A stretch of DNA of 36,389 nt from an uncultured Eubacteriales bacterium (GTDB taxonomy: Bacteria; Bacillota; Clostridia; UMGS1883), in contig CAJJUC010000004.1 of the NCBI GenBank assembly GCA_905195005.1, positions 1 through 36,389 of the forward strand, read 5' to 3'. Position numbers and translations under genes: made by a program. Shown here in pieces: positions 25,002-32,258 of the stretch (positions within the stretch are counted from its first letter, which is position 1; each line of letters starts with the position of its first letter). Below the pieces are notes generated by a model. It was not told where the DNA came from. It worked only from the letters and a program-made list of their open reading frames with translations, and did not search any database.

Positions 25002-26438
25002 ATGAGCAAAGATAAAAAGCAGGTTGAGGAAATCACATCAATGGATGAGGATTTCGCCCGTTGGTATACCGACATTGTAAAAAAAGCGGAGCTGATTGAA
25101 TATACAAGCATAAAGGGCTGCTGCGTTTTCCGCCCGTATTCCTATGCGATATGGGAAAACATTCAGCACGCGCTTGATTCGGAATTTAAACGGCTTGGGC
25201 ATGAAAACGTATATCTGCCGATGTTTATTCCCGAAAGCCTGCTTGAAAAGGAAAAGGATCATGTTGAAGGCTTTGCGCCCGAGGTTGCGTGGGTCACATA
25301 CGGAGGAAACGAAAAGCTTTCCGAGCGGATGTGTGTTCGCCCGACAAGTGAAACCCTTTTCTGTGAGCATTATAAAAACATAATTCACTCGCACCGCGAT
25401 TTGCCGAAGCTTTACAACCAGTGGTGCAGCGTTGTAAGGTGGGAAAAGACAACGCGTCCGTTTTTGCGCAGCATGGAGTTTTTGTGGCAGGAGGGGCACA
25501 CGGCTCACGCAACCGAGGAGGAAGCGCAGGCTGAAACAATCCGCATGCTGAACGTTTATGCGGATTTCTGTGAAAAATATCTTGCCATTCCCGTTATAAA
25601 AGGAAGAAAGACGGATAAGGAGAAATTTGCCGGAGCTGTTGCGACATATACTGTTGAAAGCCTTATGCATGACGGGAAGGCGCTTCAGTCGGGAACAAGC
25701 CATAACTTCGGGGACGGATTTGCAAAAGCCTTCGGGATACAGTATTCCGACAAGGATAATAAGCTTCAGTACGTTCATCAGACCTCATGGGGTGTTACAA
25801 CGCGCCTTATCGGGGCAATCATCATGGTTCACGGCGATAACAGCGGACTTGTTCTGCCGCCTAAAATCGCACCGAAGCAGCTTGTCATCGTTCCGGTTGC
25901 AATGCATAAGGAGGGCGTTTCCGAAAAAGCTTCCGAGCTTTGCGGGCGTTTGAAAAAGCAGTTCCGCGCGGATATTGACCTTTCCGACAAAACGCCCGGG
26001 TGGAAGTTTGCGGAGTATGAAATGAAGGGTGTGCCGATTCGCCTTGAAATCGGACCGCGCGATATAGAAAATAACAGCTGCGTGCTTGTGCGCCGTGACA
26101 GCGGTGAGAAAATAACGGCGTCGCTTGACAATATCGAAGAAACCGTTTCGGCGCTGCTTGACGATATTCAGGCATCTCTGTTCAACAAGGCGCTTGCTCA
26201 CCGTGAGAGCCATACTTATACTGCGGCCGATTATGATGAGTTTAAGGCAACGGTTGAATCGAAGCCCGGGTTCATCAAAGCAATGTGGTGCGGCGATGTT
26301 GAATGTGAAAACAAAATCAAGGAGGACACGGGTGCAACAGCGCGCTGCATGCCCTTTGAGCAGGAAACAATCTCCGACAAATGCGTTTGCTGCGGAAAAC
26401 CTGCGAAAAAGCTGGTTTATTGGGGCAGAGCATATTAA
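25002..26438 (+). CDS. proS: Prolyl-tRNA synthetase, short (archaeal/eukaryotic-like) type
   Basis: Charges tRNA-Pro with proline. The 478-residue enzyme is the ProS type without the editing insert, found in some Clostridia, Deinococcus and archaea. Class II motifs: motif 2 region WCSVVRWEKTTRPFLRSMEFLWQ (in two blocks), with EGHTAHAT; motif 3 region SWGVTTRLIGAIIMVHGD. The anticodon-binding domain covers about residues 285-390 (QLVIVPV, GWKFAEYEMKGVPIRLEIG). The C-terminal zinc-type domain has Cys in MWCGDVECE and DKCVCCGKP and the tail ends VYWGRAY, as the family does. ATG 25002 with GAGAGG is chosen; the promoter at 24934 rules out the longer frame from 24948. A terminator stands at 26507. 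Confidence 0.96.
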   Translation: MSKDKKQVEEITSMDEDFARWYTDIVKKAELIEYTSIKGCCVFRPYSYAIWENIQHALDSEFKRLGHENVYLPMFIPESLLEKEKDHVEGFAPEVAWVTYGGNEKLSERMCVRPTSETLFCEHYKNIIHSHRDLPKLYNQWCSVVRWEKTTRPFLRSMEFLWQEGHTAHATEEEAQAETIRMLNVYADFCEKYLAIPVIKGRKTDKEKFAGAVATYTVESLMHDGKALQSGTSHNFGDGFAKAFGIQYSDKDNKLQYVHQTSWGVTTRLIGAIIMVHGDNSGLVLPPKIAPKQLVIVPVAMHKEGVSEKASELCGRLKKQFRADIDLSDKTPGWKFAEYEMKGVPIRLEIGPRDIENNSCVLVRRDSGEKITASLDNIEETVSALLDDIQASLFNKALAHRESHTYTAADYDEFKATVESKPGFIKAMWCGDVECENKIKEDTGATARCMPFEQETISDKCVCCGKPAKKLVYWGRAY

Positions 26439-26506
26439 AAAGGATAATATAGTGCTAAAAGTTGCAATTATTGTGATATTTTTCGGCATTATAAGATGAT
26501 ATTATA

Positions 26507-26541
26507 TCAGGGAGGCAAGGATTTTGCTTCCCTGATTTTTT
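26507..26541 (+). terminator. Terminator after proS
   Basis: A 12-bp stem (TCAGGGAGGCAA with TTGCTTCCCTGA, one G-U pair) at 26507-26518 and 26524-26535, then six Ts. It stands 20 bp before the GH31 start codon, so the GH31 gene is probably read from a promoter I cannot identify or by readthrough. Confidence 0.85.
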
Positions 26542-26561
26542 AGTGGATGGAGGATAAGGCG

Positions 26562-28907
26562 ATGAAAAAAGAAAATCCCGTTTGCAGGGCGGAAAGCATG
26601 GTTGTGTGCGGAAATTGCCGCATAAGCGTGCTGACCGACCGTTTGTTCAGAATTGAATACAGTGAGAGCGGCATATTTGAAGATCATGCAACGCAGTCTG
26701 TTGTAAACAGAGAATTTCCGAAGGTTGACTACACCGTGAGGGATGAGAACGGCTTCCTGAAAATAAAAACAAGCCGGATTGAGATTTCCTACGACAAGGG
26801 CAAATTTTCAAAGGGCGGACTTCAGGCGCGCGTGTGCGGCGGTGCACGGTGCGACGATTGGTACTACGGTAAGGAATGTGAGAATTTCAAGGGAACAGCG
26901 CGCACTCTTGACCGCGCGAACGGCGAAATTCCGCTTGAGGACGGAATCCAGTGCTCCTGTGATTTTGCCGTTGTTGACGACAGCGCGTCACTTATAATCG
27001 ATGAAGCCGGTTGGATAGCTCCGCGGGAAAACAAGGAGGAGGATTTTTATCTTTTCTGCTACTGTTCGGAATACAAGGACGCGCTCAATGCTTTTTACAC
27101 GCTGACCGGAAAAACGCCGCTTATTCCGCGTTACGCGCTCGGCAACTGGTGGAGCAGATATTATGAATATACGCAGGAGGGCTATGAAGAGCTTCTGGAC
27201 TGCTTTGAAAAAGAAAACATTCCGCTTTCCGTTGCGGTTATCGACATGGATTGGCATGTCACAAAAATTGACAAAAAGTACGGCTCCGGCTGGACGGGAT
27301 ATACATGGAATGAAGAGCTTTTCCCCGATTACAGAGCGTTTCTCAAAAATCTTCATAAAAGAAAGCTCCGCGTAACGCTGAATCTGCACCCGGCGGAGGG
27401 CGTTGCCGCGCACGAGGTTCAGTATGAAGAAATGGCAAAGAGAATGGGGATTGACCCGAAAACGGAGGAAACCGTTCCGTTTGACGCAACCTCGCAAAAA
27501 TTCATGAATACCTATTTTGACGTTTTGATTCACCCCTTTGAGGATGAGGGTGTTGATTTCTGGTGGATGGACTGGCAGCAGGGCACATCCTCGCTTATGG
27601 AAGGGCTTGATCCGCTGTGGATGCTGAACTACCTGCACTACAAGGACAGCGGCAGAGATAGCCGCCGCCCGATGATATTCTCGCGCTATGCAGGCATCGG
27701 AAGCCACCGTTACCCGATAGGCTTCTCGGGTGATACGCATATAACATGGGCGTCGCTTGATTTCCAGCCGTATTTCACAAACAATGCGGCAAATGTCGGT
27801 TACGGCTGGTGGAGTCACGACATCGGCGGTCACATGTGCGGCGCAAAGGATAACGAGCTTTTTGCGCGCTGGGTGGAATACGGCGTATTTTCTCCGATTA
27901 TGCGCCTGCACAGCTCAAAGAGCGAATTTCTGAATAAAGAGCCTTGGGTGTTTGACGCTGTTATCCGCGGACTGATGGGCAAATTCATGCGCCTGCGCCA
28001 TGCGATGCTTCCGTATCTTTATTCAATGAACCGCCGTGCGTCCGAGCAGAATATTCCGCTCATCACGCCGCTTTATTATGAGAACCCGAATGATGCGCCG
28101 GCATATAATTTCAGAAACGAGTATTATTTCGGAACGGAAATGCTGGTTTCGCCCATAACGAAAAAATCGAAGCGCGGCTGCATGGGCGAGGTTCTTACAT
28201 ATTTCCCGAACGGAACATGGTTCGACTTCTTCACAGGCTATGAATACAGCGGCGGAAAAACGCTCTGCGTTTGCCGCGAAATTGACGAATATCCCGTGTT
28301 TGTCAAGGCAGGCGGCATTGTTCCGCTCAGCTGCGACGGCGGCAACGGCACGGAGAATCCGCACAAGCTTGCGGTTGAAGTGTTCCCGTCTGATAACGGC
28401 AGCTTTGAAATGTATGAGGACGACGGCACAACGATGAATTACGAAAACGGCAGCTTTGCAATCACAAGCTTTAACTTCAGCTGGGGTGATAAACCCGTGC
28501 TGCAAATGTCCGTTTCCGGCAGCACCGAAGGAATTGTCCCGAGCGACAGAACATATGAAATCCGTTTCCGCAAGCTTTCTGAGTGTACGAACGTGAGCGT
28601 AACGGATAAAAACGGAGCTGTTGACGCAAAGGTTTCGTACGATAATGAGACGGTAATTGTAAGCTTCGGCACATTTGAGGGAGAAGCGGTTATCGCATTC
28701 AACGAAAAGGTGAGCGTTGCTCCGAACGATTACAAAAAGCGCTGCTTTGAAATTCTCTGCCGCGCGGAAACAGATAACTATGCTAAAGAAGCGCTGTTTG
28801 AACGCATTGAAAACGGCAGCATAACGACTGCGCTTGCACAGATTGATTCGGTTATCGATGATGAGTGCGTTTGCAGAGAGCTTTTTGAAGCAATCCTTGC
28901 GAAATAA
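26562..28907 (+). CDS. Glycoside hydrolase family 31 (alpha-glucosidase/alpha-xylosidase type)
   Basis: A 781-residue enzyme that cuts terminal alpha-linked sugars from oligosaccharides with retention. An N-terminal beta-sandwich (about 1-180) is followed by the catalytic barrel: GNWWSRYYEYT, VAVIDMDWH, then the nucleophile D337 in DFWWMDWQQG and the likely acid/base D391 in GFSGDTHITW. MRLHSSKSEF follows, as in family members. C-terminal beta domains follow, with YEDDGTTMNYE. There is no signal peptide, so it acts inside the cell on imported sugars. GGAGG before ATG 26562 decides the start over ATG 26547. The set of GH31 activities (alpha-glucosidase, alpha-xylosidase, others) cannot be separated by eye. 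It has no obvious partner gene nearby. Confidence 0.94.
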   Translation: MKKENPVCRAESMVVCGNCRISVLTDRLFRIEYSESGIFEDHATQSVVNREFPKVDYTVRDENGFLKIKTSRIEISYDKGKFSKGGLQARVCGGARCDDWYYGKECENFKGTARTLDRANGEIPLEDGIQCSCDFAVVDDSASLIIDEAGWIAPRENKEEDFYLFCYCSEYKDALNAFYTLTGKTPLIPRYALGNWWSRYYEYTQEGYEELLDCFEKENIPLSVAVIDMDWHVTKIDKKYGSGWTGYTWNEELFPDYRAFLKNLHKRKLRVTLNLHPAEGVAAHEVQYEEMAKRMGIDPKTEETVPFDATSQKFMNTYFDVLIHPFEDEGVDFWWMDWQQGTSSLMEGLDPLWMLNYLHYKDSGRDSRRPMIFSRYAGIGSHRYPIGFSGDTHITWASLDFQPYFTNNAANVGYGWWSHDIGGHMCGAKDNELFARWVEYGVFSPIMRLHSSKSEFLNKEPWVFDAVIRGLMGKFMRLRHAMLPYLYSMNRRASEQNIPLITPLYYENPNDAPAYNFRNEYYFGTEMLVSPITKKSKRGCMGEVLTYFPNGTWFDFFTGYEYSGGKTLCVCREIDEYPVFVKAGGIVPLSCDGGNGTENPHKLAVEVFPSDNGSFEMYEDDGTTMNYENGSFAITSFNFSWGDKPVLQMSVSGSTEGIVPSDRTYEIRFRKLSECTNVSVTDKNGAVDAKVSYDNETVIVSFGTFEGEAVIAFNEKVSVAPNDYKKRCFEILCRAETDNYAKEALFERIENGSITTALAQIDSVIDDECVCRELFEAILAK

Positions 28908-28921
28908 TATTGTTACATTAA

Positions 28922-28967
28922 AAGGCCGGGAAAGCGGTTTGGTTAAGTCGCTTTCTCAGCCTTTTTT
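28922..28967 (+). terminator. Terminator after the GH31 gene
   Basis: A 15-base stem (AAGGCCGGGAAAGCG with CGCTTTCTCAGCCTT, one mismatch and one G-U pair) and a T run at 28962-28967, just after the stop codon. Confidence 0.85.
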
Positions 28968-28982
28968 GAATATCTGTATCAA

Positions 28983-29381
28983 TTAATTAATAGTGTACGA
29001 ACCCTTAATCATAAGTATGCAGTCGGTTGACGTGTATACCCCGCGCCCGTCGTCGGTGGGTACGAGCAGCAGATGATTTCCCTGAACCGTGGTGCCATTC
29101 GCAAGGTCAAAGCCCATGGTAACATCGCCGAGACCGCCCTTCGCCGTTCCGATAACGCTGCACGTTCCCATTCTCAGAACAATCTCTGTTCCTGAGGAGC
29201 AGATAACGCTTTTTCCGGCAGGAACATTAACAAGATTAAATTTCATGTTCGGATAAACAACGCTTTCAATATAGCTTTTTGTAACAAGGGGGTCGCCCTC
29301 CGTTCCCGGTTCGGCGGCAAAGCAGCCGAGAATGAGAAACGCGGAAAGCGCTCCGAATATTAAAGCAACTCTTTTTTTCAT
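28983..29381 (-). CDS. Conserved exported protein, possible lipoprotein
   Basis: A 132-residue protein I cannot assign to a function. The N-terminus (KKRVALIFGALSAFLILGC) is a signal sequence whose I-L-G-C end is close to a lipobox, so it may be lipid-anchored outside the membrane. The mature part has VTKSYIESVVYPNMKF, SGTEIVLRMG, NGTTVQGNHLLLVPTDDGRG and CILMIKGSYTIN, a layout I recall from short Clostridia exported proteins but cannot name. It starts 19 bp after the mazF stop with AAAGGATG, so it is in the mazEF operon. The GH31 gene converges on its 3' end. Confidence 0.6.
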   Translation of the reverse strand: MKKRVALIFGALSAFLILGCFAAEPGTEGDPLVTKSYIESVVYPNMKFNLVNVPAGKSVICSSGTEIVLRMGTCSVIGTAKGGLGDVTMGFDLANGTTVQGNHLLLVPTDDGRGVYTSTDCILMIKGSYTIN

Positions 29382-29400
29382 GTGTAAAACATCCTTTCAA

Positions 29401-29751
29401 TTATACATCCGCAAGACCAAAGCTGATTGACAGCGCGTTATTGACCTTAAGCATCTGTATTTCATCAAGTCTTCCGATTTTTTCGCGCAGCCGCTGCTTG
29501 TCGATAGTGCGCACCTGTTCGAGCAGAATAACGCTGTCCTTGCTCAGACCGTAATCGAGCGCGTCTATTTCAATGTGCGTCGGAAGCTTAGCCTTATTGA
29601 TTTTGCTGGTTATGGCAGCGGCTATCACCGTCGGACTGTATTTATTGCCAACATCGTTCTGAACCACCAGAACGGGTCTGATACCTCCCTGCTCCGAGCC
29701 GACAACCGGGCTGAGATCGGCATAAAAAATGTCACCGCGTTTTACAATCAC
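29401..29751 (-). CDS. mazF: MazF/PemK-family endoribonuclease toxin (EndoA-like)
   Basis: A 116-residue type II toxin that cuts mRNA at short motifs, held in check by the antitoxin encoded upstream. It matches B. subtilis EndoA in length and start: VKRGDIFYADLSPVVGSEQGG, then IRPVLVVQND, AAITSKI and EQVRTIDKQRL, which includes the expected Arg and Thr active-site residues. I choose the GTG at 29751 as start because MIVKRGD is the family start and GGAG lies about ten bases upstream; the longer frame would read through the antitoxin gene. It overlaps the antitoxin by 20 bases. Confidence 0.94.
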   Translation of the reverse strand: MIVKRGDIFYADLSPVVGSEQGGIRPVLVVQNDVGNKYSPTVIAAAITSKINKAKLPTHIEIDALDYGLSKDSVILLEQVRTIDKQRLREKIGRLDEIQMLKVNNALSISFGLADV

Positions 29752-30034
29752 TGTCGTCACTCTCCGATAAAAAATCCTCGTAGACCTTATATGCACTTTC
29801 ATCGGATGCAATTGATTTTTCGGCAATTTCAAGATTGAGTGTTCCCATTTCGAGATAACCTCTTTGCATGGTGTTTTTCAGCTCAATGCGCCTTTTTTCG
29901 CGAAGATATTGTTTAACTGCCAGCGCAATAATTTCGCTTCTGGTGTGCCTGTCTGCACGGGCGGCCGCCTCCGCCTCGTCAATAAGCGAGCCGGGCAGCG
30001 TGACCGAAATCTTGCGCTGAGCCTGTTCTTTCAT
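29732..30034 (-). CDS. mazE: Ribbon-helix-helix antitoxin of MazEF (EndoAI-like)
   Basis: A 100-residue antitoxin. The N-terminus RKISVTLPGSLIDEAEAAAR, then TRSEIIALAVKQYL, is a ribbon-helix-helix DNA-binding domain. The acidic, loose C-terminal half (VYEDFLSESDDSD) should bind and block MazF. ATG 30034 has AAGGGGGG eight bases upstream; a longer frame upstream lies in promoter DNA. It probably represses its own operon from the promoter at 30069-30097, next to inverted repeats at 30100-30144. In B. subtilis the homologous pair follows alr; here the nearest conserved neighbour is nnr and no alr is in the window. Confidence 0.88.
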   Translation of the reverse strand: MKEQAQRKISVTLPGSLIDEAEAAARADRHTRSEIIALAVKQYLREKRRIELKNTMQRGYLEMGTLNLEIAEKSIASDESAYKVYEDFLSESDDSDCKTR

Positions 30035-30068
30035 CTGACATGCCCCCCTTGATATGAATACTGTAATA

Positions 30069-30097
30069 ATTATACTACAAATAACGGGGCGGGTCAA
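30069..30097 (-). promoter_or_regulatory. Promoter of mazEF
   Basis: On the minus strand TTGACC (30097-30092) and TATAAT (30074-30069) are 17 bases apart. Two overlapping inverted repeats lie upstream: GTAACTTA/TAAGTTAC (30100-30107, 30134-30141) and GCCGTAA/TTACGGC (30117-30123, 30138-30144). Confidence 0.8.
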
Positions 30098-30205
30098 ATG
30101 TAACTTATTCCAATGCGCCGTAAAATATATATGTAAGTTACGGCAGTGCTGTCTACAAATTCATTATGCACAGGAATTGAGAGCAGCATACATAAAAAGG
30201 AAAAA

Positions 30206-31699
30206 TTACATTGCCCGGCTGATGATTTTTTCAATGGCGGGCGGAATGTTTGCAATTATATCGTCCGCGTCCGTTCCGTACGCCCCGATTTTCCGCTCGG
30301 CAAGCAGCCCGGCGTTTCCGTGAATGCAGCAGCCTGCTGCGGCGCTGTCCGTCAGCGTGAGGCCCTGCGCGCACAGCGAAGCGATTATTCCGCTCAGAAT
30401 ATCGCCGGAGCCTGCCTTGGCAAGTGCGCTGGTTGCCGCCAATGAAACATATTTGTTGCTGCCGCCGTATGCAATAACCGTTCTTGCACCCTTGAGCAGC
30501 AGCCTTACTCCGTATTCCCTTGTAAAGCTTTCCGCCGTGTTAATGCGATTTTTCTCGATTTCATCAACCGATAAACCGCTTATCCTTGAAAATTCGAGCG
30601 GATGCGGCGTGAGAAGCACGTTTTTGTTTTTGATAATATCAAGCCTGCCGCAAAGTGAATTGATTCCGTCCGCGTCTATGATAACGTTTGCTCCGGTTGC
30701 GGCAAGCGCGTTTTTAATAAGCTCACCGTGACCGCTGCCGCCCAATCCGCACCCTATGAGCACGGAATCGGCGCACCGCAGCGCAGAAAGCGCGTTTTCG
30801 CTGAGTGAGGCAAGCAGCCGCCCGTCCTTTTCGGGGCACGGGATTACAACTGCTTCCCCTGCCATTATATTCAGAATCTGACAAATTGACCGCGGCGCAA
30901 TGATTTTAACAAGTCCGCAGCCGCTTTTGTATGCACTTCGCGCCGCCATCGCCGCCGCTCCTGCCATTCCGAAGCTGCCGCATATCATAACGACTGTGCC
31001 GAAGGTGCCCTTGTGTCCGCGGCGGCTCCTTTCGGGAAGCATTGCGCGCACCGATTTATCGCATATGGGTACGCAGGTATTTTCGGAAAATTCGCTGTAA
31101 TTCACGGGAATACCTACCTCGCAAACAGTTATTTCTCCGCAGAGGTTAACGCTTTCATTTGAAAGCATTCCCGTTTTCGGCGCGGTGAAGGTAAGGGTTT
31201 CGTCGGCTCTGACGCATGCCCCGCACACTTCACCCGTGTCGGCATTCATTCCGCTCGGAACATCCGCCGCTATTACAATGCCGCGAAAAGCGTTGATAAT
31301 TCCGATAAGCCGCTCAATGTTCTGCGGCACGGTTCCCGAAATCCCTATTCCGAATATGGCGTCAAGAATACATTCGAAATCGTCAATATCAATCGGAACC
31401 GAAGCGCTGACGGGTATGCCCTCGGCTGCGCATTTCTCCGCAAGCCGTACGCAGCAGGGCGCGCCCGGTTCGGCAGCCTGTACAATTTCAACGCGTTTAC
31501 CTGCTTTGTGCAGCAGCATCGCCGCCGCATAGCCGTCGCTGCCGTTGTTGCCTTTTCCGCAGAATATGCAGACAGAGGAAAAATGCTGCAGCCGCTTGTA
31601 GCAAGCAGCGGCAGCATTTTCAATAAGACAAAGCTCCGACACATTTTTCATCGTCTGCTCCTCGGCAGACCTTATCATCTGAGTGGATAAAAACAGCAT
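30206..31699 (-). CDS. nnr: Bifunctional NAD(P)H-hydrate epimerase/dehydratase
   Basis: A 497-residue repair enzyme for damaged NAD(P)H. The N-terminal YjeF epimerase domain (about 1-215) has CGKGNNGSDGYAAAMLL and ADVPSGMNADTGEV. The C-terminal ADP/ATP-dependent dehydratase domain (about 225-495, ribokinase fold) has GTFGTVVMICGSFGMAGAAAM (as two parts), DADGINSL, LTPHPLEFSRI and the catalytic AGSGDILSGI. The fused order and length match Firmicutes Nnr. It is encoded 21 bp after the DUF6106-like gene, with GGGG upstream of the ATG. It lies just upstream of mazEF, which has a separate promoter. Confidence 0.96.
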   Translation of the reverse strand: MLFLSTQMIRSAEEQTMKNVSELCLIENAAAACYKRLQHFSSVCIFCGKGNNGSDGYAAAMLLHKAGKRVEIVQAAEPGAPCCVRLAEKCAAEGIPVSASVPIDIDDFECILDAIFGIGISGTVPQNIERLIGIINAFRGIVIAADVPSGMNADTGEVCGACVRADETLTFTAPKTGMLSNESVNLCGEITVCEVGIPVNYSEFSENTCVPICDKSVRAMLPERSRRGHKGTFGTVVMICGSFGMAGAAAMAARSAYKSGCGLVKIIAPRSICQILNIMAGEAVVIPCPEKDGRLLASLSENALSALRCADSVLIGCGLGGSGHGELIKNALAATGANVIIDADGINSLCGRLDIIKNKNVLLTPHPLEFSRISGLSVDEIEKNRINTAESFTREYGVRLLLKGARTVIAYGGSNKYVSLAATSALAKAGSGDILSGIIASLCAQGLTLTDSAAAGCCIHGNAGLLAERKIGAYGTDADDIIANIPPAIEKIISRAM

Positions 31700-31720
31700 A
31701 TTAATAACCCCGTTCCGATT

Positions 31721-32236
31721 TTATTCATGGATATGCACCTTGCTGCGCGCATATTGCTGCAGTGATGTAAGCATATTATAGGTCGGCTCGAATTTTACAA
31801 GCGTGCGCCCGTTTTTATCAACAACGGCAAAGTAAACTTGCGCGTCGCGTCTGCCGCTTGTCGCGTCAATCGTTTTATCAAACTGCGATGTGAGAACATT
31901 GGCGTAGTCGGGATCGTCGACGGAGGCGAGAAGCTCCGTGTTTTTCATATCGAACGAAATCAGCCTTTTTCTACGGCTTTTATTCATTATCATATCTATA
32001 TCTATGCAATCGTCCGTGCAGATATACTCATACTCGCGCCTGAGCCTTGCCGAAAGATAATGCGCCAGCCAGAAAAGACCGAACACTGCAAGCAGCGAAA
32101 TTGAAGCAAGCTGCGTTGGTAGAAACAGAACAATTACAACCAGGCTGACAGCCGCAGCTGCGGCATAAAGCAAAATTGTTGCAATTCTGTCAAGCGGCGA
32201 AAGCTCTCTTTTAATCATATATTCTTTAAAAGCCAT
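31721..32236 (-). CDS. Two-helix membrane protein, DUF6106-like
   Basis: A 171-residue protein of unknown function. YMIKRELSPLDRIATILLYA leads into two hydrophobic segments (about residues 17-40 and 43-62), then a cytosolic part with YEYICTDDCIDIDMIMNKSR, KRLISFDMKN and a long charged tail. The YEY-(5)-D-I-D-x-I-x-x-x-S-R-R-K-R-L pattern is that of a Clostridia family I recall as DUF6106. The ATG at 32236 follows GGATGGAG; a longer open frame upstream is only the shadow of the PBP tail. It sits 22 bp after the PBP1A gene and 21 bp before nnr, so it may work in cell-wall or membrane upkeep, but nothing in the sequence shows this. Confidence 0.75.
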   Translation of the reverse strand: MAFKEYMIKRELSPLDRIATILLYAAAAAVSLVVIVLFLPTQLASISLLAVFGLFWLAHYLSARLRREYEYICTDDCIDIDMIMNKSRRKRLISFDMKNTELLASVDDPDYANVLTSQFDKTIDATSGRRDAQVYFAVVDKNGRTLVKFEPTYNMLTSLQQYARSKVHIHE

Positions 32237-32258
32237 AATGTTTCTCCATCCTTTCTTT

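Noticed and set aside
26442..26506. Small gene between proS and its terminator
   Set aside because: No start codon with RBS and no open frame of useful length; it is simply the 3' leader to the terminator.
29752..29832. MazF start at 29832
   Set aside because: The extension reads through antitoxin coding sequence and is unlike known EndoA proteins, which start MIVKRGD or similar.
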